Source: Bacillota bacterium (GTDB lineage: Bacteria > Bacillota > UBA4882 > UBA10575). Taken from it: a DNA stretch of 64,000 nucleotides. The notes below the pieces were generated by a model that saw only the letters and a list, made by a program, of their open reading frames with translations, was not told the DNA's origin and ran no database searches. The translations under genes were made by a program, and so were the position numbers. Positions 1-7,102 of this stretch are shown piece after piece. Each line of letters begins with the position of its first letter. The first letter of the stretch is position 1. Location of the stretch: contig DUOH01000050.1 of the NCBI GenBank assembly GCA_012838955.1, forward strand, positions 1 through 64,000, written 5' to 3'.

Positions 1-453
1 TCGGAGAAAAAAATCGCCCCCTGTATAGGCTGCTTCGGTTGCTGGGTAAAAACCCCCGGTGTTTGTGTCATTCCCGACGAAGGCCGGGAGATTGCCGCCT
101 CTGTAATCAGAAACGATCTGCTGATTATTCTCACTCCGATTACCTTTGACGGTTACTCCTCTGAACTGAAGAAAGCGATGGATCGCCTAATCCCTTTGTT
201 TTCTCCGTTCTTTATGAAGATCAAGGGAGAAGTCCATCATCAAACCAGATACGAAGCTTACCCTAGGTTACTTAATATCGGAGTACTGCCGGAGGCCGAC
301 CCGAAAATGGCGGAGATCTTCAGAACTCTCGGGAAGAGAAACGCCATCAATATGCATAGTCCGCTCTATCGCTGCGGTATTTACCTGAATACGCAGGAAC
401 CGGAAGAAATAAGTACGAGCCTTACTCAACTTCTGAAGGAGGTAAGCGCTTAA
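1..453 (+). CDS. Flavodoxin-fold NAD(P)H-dependent oxidoreductase, 5' end cut off
   Basis: This is the C-terminal 150 residues of a protein that begins before the window; the frame is open from base 1 to the TAA at 451-453. Near its start it shows four cysteines spaced C-x2-C-x2-C-x7-C (PCIGCFGCWVKTPGVC), close to the compact cysteine motif of iron-sulfur flavoproteins and also found in NADPH-dependent FMN reductases. The following VIPDE and LLIILTPITFDGYSSELK segments fit the flavodoxin core. It is likely an FMN-binding electron-transfer enzyme of the cytoplasm; the substrate is unknown. The stop codon directly abuts the ATG of the next, related gene, so the two are co-transcribed and may act together. 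Whether the cysteines hold a 4Fe-4S cluster is inference. Confidence 0.75.
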   Translation, partial: SEKKIAPCIGCFGCWVKTPGVCVIPDEGREIAASVIRNDLLIILTPITFDGYSSELKKAMDRLIPLFSPFFMKIKGEVHHQTRYEAYPRLLNIGVLPEADPKMAEIFRTLGKRNAINMHSPLYRCGIYLNTQEPEEISTSLTQLLKEVSA

Positions 454-1131
454 ATGAATGTTTTATTATTAATCGGCAGCCCCAAGGTGAAACAGAGTAA
501 CTCGGAGGCCCTCGGTGATTGCCTCTTGGGACTGTTGGATCAGGAAGGCGTTACCACACGTAAGATCAAGATCTACCAAGCTCTAAAGGAAGAGAAGGGG
601 ATGGAAGAACTTCTTTCCTCCATAAATACTTGTGAGGCGCTAATTCTCCTCTTCCCGCTCTACGTAGATTCACTTCCATCCGGTGTAATCAAAGTCATGG
701 AAGCCATCGCCGCACAGCGGTCTGATCCGCATAGTTCTCCCCCGCGCCCGGGCGGCCAAACCTTCATGGCCATCTGCAATTCCGGTTTTCCCGAAGCAGA
801 ACATAATGACACGGCCTTGGCTATTTGTAGATGCTTTGCGGAGAAGACCGGTCTTCAGTGGCTGGGTGGACTTCCAATGGGCGGAGGTGAAGTAATTGGC
901 GGAAAACCCCTGACCAGTTTGGGCGGGATGTTAAGAAATCAGATTAATGCCCTGCAGATGGCGGCAGAGGCCATTGTCGAAAGGAAGAAGCTCCCTGCCG
1001 AGGCAGTTGCTTTATTCAGAAAACCGTCCATCCCCAGGTGGCTGTATGTCTGCTGCGGCCATTTCGGCTGGAGACGCCAGGCCAGAGAGAACGGTGTGCT
1101 CAAAAGAATCAGGGAGCAACCATACAAATAA
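454..1131 (+). CDS. NADPH-dependent FMN reductase-like flavodoxin-fold protein
   Basis: The protein has 225 residues and starts immediately after the previous stop, behind the Shine-Dalgarno GAAGGAGG. The N-terminus (MNVLLLIGSPKVKQSNSEAL) is the first beta strand and phosphate-binding loop of the flavodoxin fold, and LILLFPLYVDSLPSGVIKVME is the typical flavin-contact strand. It lacks the cysteine cluster of its upstream neighbour and has only scattered Cys residues. It is a probable FMN-dependent oxidoreductase or electron-transfer partner of unknown substrate. The reading frame continues after the TAA at 1129-1131 for 16 plausible codons ending at a second TAA (1180-1182), so the protein may have been shortened by a recent nonsense change. 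Confidence 0.75.
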   Translation: MNVLLLIGSPKVKQSNSEALGDCLLGLLDQEGVTTRKIKIYQALKEEKGMEELLSSINTCEALILLFPLYVDSLPSGVIKVMEAIAAQRSDPHSSPPRPGGQTFMAICNSGFPEAEHNDTALAICRCFAEKTGLQWLGGLPMGGGEVIGGKPLTSLGGMLRNQINALQMAAEAIVERKKLPAEAVALFRKPSIPRWLYVCCGHFGWRRQARENGVLKRIREQPYK

Positions 1132-1406
1132 GCGCAGCCGGGTCAGAAGTTTGAAAAGTTTCTGGATGAGCTAATCAGCTAATTAGAGGGAGACGCAGTC
1201 GCCATGAAGCGCGAAGAGAATACCTGGAGGTGTTAATTCTACTTCTTTATATTTCTATCGTCCAAGCATAATGACTTTCTTTGGGTAAAAACTATGAAAG
1301 AAAAGGTCAGAAAGATGGCTGTCCCATAGTGACTGGGTCAAATGAGCGGGAAAAACCCTTCACCTTGTTAAAGCCAAATATAGAAAGACCACAAGGAGGC
1401 GCCATT

Positions 1407-2624
1407 ATGTATTGGGCGAACTTTATCCACCTGTACCAACCCCCCACCCAGGAGGAGTGGATCGTACGGAAGGTGGCGGACGAGTGTTACCGAGCGGTGA
1501 TCAGAGTTCTGAAGGAGAATCCCCAGGGCAAACTCACTGTGAATATCAATGGCAGTTTGACGGAGCAATTTCACAAATACGGGATGAGCGATATCCTGCA
1601 TGACCTGGGCGAACTGGCCGACCGGGGACAGATTGAGTTCACCGGAAGCGCCATGTATCACCCGATCCTGCCTCTGATTCCGGAAAAAGAAGTCAGACGC
1701 CAAATTCGTTTAAATCAAGAAGCGAACCGGAGATACCTGGGAGAAATCTATCAACCCCGCGGATTCTTTCCCCCGGAGATGTGTTACAGCCGACGGGTAG
1801 CGGAGATCGTCAAAGATGAGGGTTTTGACTGGATCATCGTTGATGAATTAAGTTACAACGGACGCCTGGGCGAAGTCAAGAATGACCGTACTTATCAGGT
1901 TGAGGGCCTGGACGACTTCTACATCTTCTTTAAAGAGCGTAAACACAGCGCCGCCCTGACTTACGGGGCTTATAAGGATCTGACCGGTCTGATCAATGGA
2001 ATTGGCCGGGAAAAACTGAAAGAAGAGAGTTATCTGTTGACTGGCACAGATGGGGAGATCTACGGACACCACCACCATGGCCTGGAAAACTTGCTGCGTG
2101 AAGCCTTCCAAAGCCAGGAGCTGAAGACCTGTGTCCTCTCGGAACTCCTGGAGTTCTTTCCCGCCCGGGAGAACGTGGAGACGGTGGCCGCCTCCTGGAG
2201 CACGTGGGTGGATGAACTGGAAAAGGGCATCGCCTACCCCCAATGGCAGTATCCCGGTAATCACCTCCATGACCTACAGTGGCGCTTGACCAAACTAGCT
2301 TTACAAGCCGTGGAAGGAACGGGGGAGGACGACCCGGCCCGCTGGTACCTGGATCAAGGGCTGCACAGTTGCCAATACTGGTGGGCCAGTTGTCGACAGT
2401 ACTTTAATGTGGAGATGATCAGTAAAGGCGCGGACAAACTGGTGGAGGCGGTACGGGCGAAAGGCGACGCCGTCCGGCTTCAAGAAGCGGAAAAACTGGC
2501 CAAAGAGCTAAAGGAGACCGCAAAAGAGTGGGAACGGACCGGCCAAGCCAGAGAGACCATCCGTCAGTATCAGCAAGCGCACCCAGCTGTGGCCAGCGAG
2601 CTGACTTTCGGAGGCGCCAAATGA
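1407..2624 (+). CDS. Glycoside hydrolase family 57 protein (405 aa)
   Basis: GH57 enzymes act on alpha-glucans (amylase, 4-alpha-glucanotransferase, branching or amylopullulanase activities). I use the ATG at 1407 because AAGGAGGCG lies just upstream; an in-frame ATG at 1281 has no such site. Visible family motifs are HLYQPP (residues 8-13, region 1), HPILPL (85-90, region 2), GFFPPE with the likely nucleophile E124, and TDGEIYGHH with the likely acid/base D215. These positions match those of the archaeal GH57 glucanotransferase (E123/D214). There is no signal peptide, so it should be cytoplasmic. The stop overlaps the start of a second GH57 gene (ATGA). The precise reaction cannot be read from the sequence. 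Confidence 0.88.
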   Translation: MYWANFIHLYQPPTQEEWIVRKVADECYRAVIRVLKENPQGKLTVNINGSLTEQFHKYGMSDILHDLGELADRGQIEFTGSAMYHPILPLIPEKEVRRQIRLNQEANRRYLGEIYQPRGFFPPEMCYSRRVAEIVKDEGFDWIIVDELSYNGRLGEVKNDRTYQVEGLDDFYIFFKERKHSAALTYGAYKDLTGLINGIGREKLKEESYLLTGTDGEIYGHHHHGLENLLREAFQSQELKTCVLSELLEFFPARENVETVAASWSTWVDELEKGIAYPQWQYPGNHLHDLQWRLTKLALQAVEGTGEDDPARWYLDQGLHSCQYWWASCRQYFNVEMISKGADKLVEAVRAKGDAVRLQEAEKLAKELKETAKEWERTGQARETIRQYQQAHPAVASELTFGGAK

Positions 2625-4606
2625 AGTCGGTATATGTGGTTTTAGCCTTTCACGCCCACGAGCCCCTCTGGGATTTTCCCGGGCAATTACAGGCTTTGGC
2701 CGACCGGGAAGAGATCAGGCAAGGAATCGTCTCCGAAAATTACCTACGCAAACGGCAAGCGGAAGGGAGAGATATCTATCTCAACCTCTTGGCCATGGGC
2801 CAACGAATGCAGGCGCCTCTTTGTCTGGAAGCCAGCAATGAACTGTTCTTTCAGATTCAGGAGATCATACCGGAGACCTTTAACCGTCTAAAGGAAGGGT
2901 TTCAAAACGGCGGCCTCCATCCGATCTTGGGCCATGCCCACCATACCCATGTCTCTCTCTTACATGAAGCGGAGATTGTAGATGAATTACGCCTGAACGC
3001 CGAATACTTCACAGAAATTATGCAGCTTGAGCTGCCGGAGGTGATTGGGGCCTTCCCCACCGAAGACTCCATTGACTATCACAAGCTGGAGGCCTACGAA
3101 AAAGCGGGCGTTAGGTACCTCATCTTCCCCCATCTCGATCCGGCCAAATGCCGTTACCGCCTGCTTGACCGGGAGAAAAAGCCATGGACCGGCGGGCAGA
3201 AAGCCTTTACTTATCAACCTTTCTCCCTCGGTCATCAGCTCTTGGCGTTACCCCGTAACTTCCCGATCTCCCAGTATATTTGGAAACCCATCACCCAAAT
3301 GCGCCCTGAACCCTTACGGGCTCAAGGCTACCTGTTAGGGGATTATCCGGTCTTTGCCGAGGAGTACCAGGGCGCAGAGAAAGTTCCCTTCCCCATCACC
3401 AGGGAGGAGGCGGTGGAAGAATATACCGCCATTCTCCGGGAAGAAGTAGAAAAGGCGCCGGACAATGGGTTACTCCTCTATATTCAAGACCTGGAATTAA
3501 TGGATTTCGGCGAGACCGCCCTGGAGTTAATGGAGGCAGCGTGGGGAAAGATTCAACAGGAAGGCCGCTGGGAGGTGATCTTCACTACACCCGAAGATTA
3601 TCTCAAAGGCCAAGGCTATTTACGCCGGGGTACTCAGAGAAGCGTGGGTCAACAGGCGCGGATAAACATTGAAGACTTACCGGTTCTGGAGTTCGACCAG
3701 ATTAGTTGGGCGCCGGAGATCAGACCGGTTTTACGGGTGGACGGCCATTATCCTCCGCTGGATTCCGGAGAAATTAATGGAGTAGACGTCATCGGGGATT
3801 ATTTACGGGATTGGCCTTTGGCATTCTGGGAGACCGGCCGCTATTTTGTCCTGCTCACCAACTATCTTCTGGATCAAGTCGGCTTTGACCTGACTTTGCC
3901 TACTTCAGCCGGGGATTTGGCTCGCCAACAGTATCACCCGGAACGTTTCTCCGTTGAAGAGCGCCTCCGTCTTCTGGGGCGGTTGATGAAGCGTGCTTGT
4001 AACTGGGGATGGCGCCCGGACGAAGCCCGGCAAAAAAGGCCGCTCAGCGCTTTATATCTTATCTGCCAAGAGCTGGTCGGCAGGACCGAGTTTCAGCCGC
4101 GGGAAGAAGTGGTTTTAACCCAGGAGGAATGGAAAGCAATCTGCTCCGGTCTACAGGAGATCAATAAAGTATTTCTCACTTACCGTCAGGAATATTTGCG
4201 CAATGGCCTGTATAACTTAGGCTGGTTGACCGTGGAACAAGAATCCAGACTAAACCAGGTAAGTCAATTGAAAAGAGAAGCAGATAAAGTCGTAGAGGAA
4301 CTGGCTCGGATCACGGCACAAGGAGGGGCCGTCAATCAAGAAAATGGCCTCACCCCGTCCTCTTTGGCCAGCCGCTTAAAAGACTATTGCCGACACTTAT
4401 TCTTAGGCACCGACCTTCTGCAGAAGATTTGGAGTAAGGCGCCGGAAGCAGAGAAGCTGAGGACTGAGATGTACCATCACCTCTATAAACAAGTTCCGCC
4501 CAGATTCCTAAGTTACCTGAAGACATATTATGGTGAAAATCGACCGGAGGATAGAGTCGGACTAAAGACCGCTCCCCTCCAGAAAGAAGAACCGGCGCTG
4601 GTCTAG
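2621..4606 (+). CDS. Large glycoside hydrolase family 57 protein (661 aa)
   Basis: The start is the ATG at 2621, overlapping the previous stop by four bases with GGAGG seven bases upstream; an earlier in-frame start lies inside the neighbour and is unlikely. GH57 features are HAHEP (residues 11-15), HPILGHAHHTH (100-110), GAFPTE with the putative nucleophile E148, and YIQDLELMDFG with the putative acid/base D290. The roughly 300 residues after the catalytic barrel are mostly helical and charged, as in long GH57 amylase-like proteins. No secretion signal is present. The translational overlap suggests the two GH57 proteins are made in equal amounts, perhaps for intracellular glycogen or maltodextrin processing; that role is inference from family and from the glucan genes further along. 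Confidence 0.85.
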   Translation: MKSVYVVLAFHAHEPLWDFPGQLQALADREEIRQGIVSENYLRKRQAEGRDIYLNLLAMGQRMQAPLCLEASNELFFQIQEIIPETFNRLKEGFQNGGLHPILGHAHHTHVSLLHEAEIVDELRLNAEYFTEIMQLELPEVIGAFPTEDSIDYHKLEAYEKAGVRYLIFPHLDPAKCRYRLLDREKKPWTGGQKAFTYQPFSLGHQLLALPRNFPISQYIWKPITQMRPEPLRAQGYLLGDYPVFAEEYQGAEKVPFPITREEAVEEYTAILREEVEKAPDNGLLLYIQDLELMDFGETALELMEAAWGKIQQEGRWEVIFTTPEDYLKGQGYLRRGTQRSVGQQARINIEDLPVLEFDQISWAPEIRPVLRVDGHYPPLDSGEINGVDVIGDYLRDWPLAFWETGRYFVLLTNYLLDQVGFDLTLPTSAGDLARQQYHPERFSVEERLRLLGRLMKRACNWGWRPDEARQKRPLSALYLICQELVGRTEFQPREEVVLTQEEWKAICSGLQEINKVFLTYRQEYLRNGLYNLGWLTVEQESRLNQVSQLKREADKVVEELARITAQGGAVNQENGLTPSSLASRLKDYCRHLFLGTDLLQKIWSKAPEAEKLRTEMYHHLYKQVPPRFLSYLKTYYGENRPEDRVGLKTAPLQKEEPALV

Positions 4607-4677
4607 TCCTGGCGTCAGCCTTCAGGTTTGAGCGGAAGCCAAAGGTTGAAAGCGAAAACGGGATTTCGTGGAAAATG

Positions 4678-4712
4678 GAGGCCGGGGAATTTCCTCCCCG
4701 GCCTCTTTTTTT
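4678..4712 (+). terminator. Rho-independent terminator of the GH57 pair
   Basis: An 11-bp perfect stem (GAGGCCGGGGA with TCCCCGGCCTC) and a six-base loop are followed by seven T residues. It lies 72 bases after the second GH57 stop. Confidence 0.93.
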
Positions 4713-4763
4713 CCATATTTTACTTTCCCTAAAGAATGAGTTTCACAGATATTTACTGCCCCG

Positions 4764-4801
4764 CCAGTCACGAATAACGAGTGACCAGTGACGAGCAACG
4801 A
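4764..4801. repeat. Short degenerate tandem repeat of ACGAG/GTGAC units
   Basis: The stretch repeats CAGTCACGA, AACGAGTGAC, CAGTGACGAG and CAACGAG with small variations, immediately downstream of the deacetylase gene (minus strand). No gene or clear hairpin with a T-run is seen here. It resembles small slippage-type intergenic repeats. Confidence 0.45.
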
Positions 4802-4803
4802 GA

Positions 4804-5907
4804 CTACTTATAGGCTTGTACCGGAATAAGCTCGGTCAGGGGCACGATCTGATACCCCCTTCCCTGTAAAGTAATGATCAGATCCTCGAGCGCCTCCACG
4901 GAGGGAGTCAGATCTTGCCCTTCACCGCCTGCGGAATGCATCAACACAATGGAACCCGGCTTAATCTGGGGCAAGGTATTTACCAATACCTGATCAGCGT
5001 TTTCCGCCCGCCAATCTCCGGAATCCACCGACCAGTTAATCATCTGGTAGCCTCGGGCGACCAACCGGTCCAAGCCTTCTTCGGACATTTCGCCGTATGG
5101 AGGCCTGAGCAACGCTGTACGCTTACCAGTAATCCCGGCGATCAACTCTTCGGTTCTTTGCGCCTCATTGACGATCTGTTCCGGAGACATTTTTCTGAGA
5201 TTGGGATGGCTATAAGAATGGTTGGCCACAATATGCCCTTCCTGAACGATCCGGGCGACCACCCATTCCCGGCCGGGAATGTTCTTACCCTTCAAAAAGA
5301 AGGTAGCCTTTGCTCCCAACCGTCCCAGAGTATCCAGGATCTTGGTGGTATATTCTGTATCCGGTCCATCATCAAAGGTTAAAGCCACCTGTTTGGCGCC
5401 GTCTGTGCCCTGGAGAAAGACTTTCCCCGGATGCCTGGCCATCAGATCGGGAATATTCCAGACATACTGCGAATTCCCGGTACTGCTGCCCGGAGTCTTT
5501 GGTTCCTCCGGTTTAGCCGGAGAAGTCGGCACCTTTAACCTCTGCCCGATGTAAATCTCATCGGAATTCAGTTGATTACGAGTGCGCAGCCAATTCAGAT
5601 TGGTTCCGAAAGACTGAGCAATGCGGAAGAGACTATCCCCGGCTTTTACCGTATAAAGTTCCTCATCCGCCAAGGTCGGCGGATCGGGGATCAACAAAAC
5701 CTGCCGGGGAATGATAAAGCCCGGACGCGCCAATTGATTGGCCTCCGCCAGTTTTTCCTGGGAAATTCCATGCCATTTAGCGATGAAATAAACCGTATCG
5801 CCCGGTTTCACCCGGTAAAGACGGTTGGCTAAAACCGGGAGGGACACCACTGCTGATAGTAAAAGAGAGCAGATGACAGTTAACAGAGAGCGAGATCTGT
5901 TTGGCAA
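4804..5907 (-). CDS. LysM-polysaccharide deacetylase (carbohydrate esterase family 4)
   Basis: The 367-residue protein begins with a TTG codon behind AAGGAGG. It has a signal peptide (about residues 1-28), two LysM peptidoglycan-binding domains (about 29-74 and 84-127), a Pro/Ser-rich linker, and a NodB-type deacetylase domain. Catalytic motifs are TFDDGPD (residues 177-183, catalytic base and metal Asp), HSYSH (230-234, metal histidines), RPPYG and the late VLMHS. It probably removes acetyl groups from peptidoglycan or a related glycan outside the cell. The LysM-plus-NodB order recalls PdaA/YlxY-type sporulation or cell-wall deacetylases, but I cannot tell which. It is a single gene facing the GH57 operon. 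Confidence 0.92.
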   Translation of the reverse strand: MPNRSRSLLTVICSLLLSAVVSLPVLANRLYRVKPGDTVYFIAKWHGISQEKLAEANQLARPGFIIPRQVLLIPDPPTLADEELYTVKAGDSLFRIAQSFGTNLNWLRTRNQLNSDEIYIGQRLKVPTSPAKPEEPKTPGSSTGNSQYVWNIPDLMARHPGKVFLQGTDGAKQVALTFDDGPDTEYTTKILDTLGRLGAKATFFLKGKNIPGREWVVARIVQEGHIVANHSYSHPNLRKMSPEQIVNEAQRTEELIAGITGKRTALLRPPYGEMSEEGLDRLVARGYQMINWSVDSGDWRAENADQVLVNTLPQIKPGSIVLMHSAGGEGQDLTPSVEALEDLIITLQGRGYQIVPLTELIPVQAYK

Positions 5908-6139
5908 AGAAGTATCCTCCTTACTTAACTTTAAATCTGGATATATCTCCTGTAGTGTGAATCAACAATACAAAACAGGCGATTACAGAATACAAGGGGT
6001 CATCAGTTACATAATGTATTGGTTCACATTACTCATCTATTTGCGATTGTGCTATGGATACCTCTATGTAAATGGTGTCACTCTGGAAATAATCTGCCAA
6101 TAATGTTCTATGCTGTAAAAATGCTCTCAAGATCTTCGT

Positions 6140-7102
6140 TCAGTCGGGGGGCAGGACCAGGATGCGCCCATCCTCCAACTGCAATTTCACCTGCCGACTA
6201 ATCCCCAGTTTGGCGCGGAACTCCTCCGGGATCTGTAGACGTCCTGCGGAATCCAGGACGGCATATTCTTCATGCCAGGTGGCGCCGGTCTCCCGGTCCT
6301 CATCTTTTTCTCCGGGATGTACGGAGAGTCCGTTCTGCGCTACGGTGCGGCGGACGGATTCCGTGCTGATCTTCCCGTCCCGGATCCGCACATAACGGTC
6401 TACTGCTTCAGCGATGGACATGTCATGGGTGACAATGACGACCGTCACTCCGAAGATATCCCGCACCCTACGAAAGACTTCCAGGACAAGCTGGCCGGTT
6501 CGTTTGTCCAGGGAACCGGTGGGCTCGTCCGCTAACAGGAGTTCGGGCTTGTTGGCCAAAGCCACGGCAATGGCCACCCTTTGTTGTTGTCCGCCCGACA
6601 TTTCACTGGGTTTATGATTCATCCGGTCCCCTAAACTCACGGCCAAAAGCAACTCCTTGGCCCACTGGCGGTCGTAGTTGCCACTGAAGATCATGGGCAG
6701 TTCCACATTTTCCAAGGCGGTCAGGTAAGGAATAAGGTTCCTGGAGACATTCTGCCAGACAAACCCAACCACCCGGCGCTTGTACTCCTTCGCTCCCTTC
6801 CCTTCCTTGCTGATTTTATTCAAATTCCACCGGCCGACGCGAACTTTTCCTCCGGTTGGCGTGTCCAGGCCGCCCAGGATATTCAGGAGTGACGATTTTC
6901 CACTACCGCTCGCTCCGATGATGGCCATCAGTTCTCCCTTTTTTACGGTTAAATCCAAACCTTGCAGAGCAAAGACTTCAAGCTCGGATACTTGATAGAT
7001 CTTGACCAGATTCTCGCAGATGATGTAGTCCTCACCCGGACTCTGTAAGAACTCTCCGCCTCTGTTTTCCGCTTTTCGCAACCATACCGGACTGCTCGTC
7101 AT
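6140..7102 (-). CDS. ABC transporter ATPase fused to a C-terminal AbrB/SpoVT domain
   Basis: Residues 28-245 form a LolD/MacB-class ABC ATPase: Walker A GASGSGKSS (63-71), Q-loop FVWQN, signature MSGGQQQR (168-175), Walker B LLLADEP (188-194) and the switch histidine in VIVTHD. After a charged linker, residues 279-320 read as a SpoVT/AbrB swapped-hairpin domain (EYAVLDSAGRLQIPEEFRAKLGI then KLQLEDGRILV, split here for length), normally a dimeric DNA-binding module. The ATG overlaps the TAA of the FtsX-type permease by one base, making this the last gene of a four-gene export operon. It should power the permease; the extra domain may aid dimerisation or bind DNA. It lies in one uninterrupted frame, so the fusion is not a frameshift artefact. 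Confidence 0.9.
   Translation of the reverse strand: MTSSPVWLRKAENRGGEFLQSPGEDYIICENLVKIYQVSELEVFALQGLDLTVKKGELMAIIGASGSGKSSLLNILGGLDTPTGGKVRVGRWNLNKISKEGKGAKEYKRRVVGFVWQNVSRNLIPYLTALENVELPMIFSGNYDRQWAKELLLAVSLGDRMNHKPSEMSGGQQQRVAIAVALANKPELLLADEPTGSLDKRTGQLVLEVFRRVRDIFGVTVVIVTHDMSIAEAVDRYVRIRDGKISTESVRRTVAQNGLSVHPGEKDEDRETGATWHEEYAVLDSAGRLQIPEEFRAKLGISRQVKLQLEDGRILVLPPD

Noticed and set aside
947-1174. 75-residue ORF overlapping the oxidoreductase gene in another frame
   Set aside because: Out-of-frame shadow of a well-supported gene with no ribosome site.
1281-1406. N-terminal extension of the first GH57 protein
   Set aside because: The 42 extra residues have no ribosome site and do not resemble GH57; the ATG at 1407 has AAGGAGG and begins at the first conserved strand.
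4764-4801. Possible CRISPR fragment
   Set aside because: Units are under 12 bases, degenerate and without spacers; no cas gene is present.
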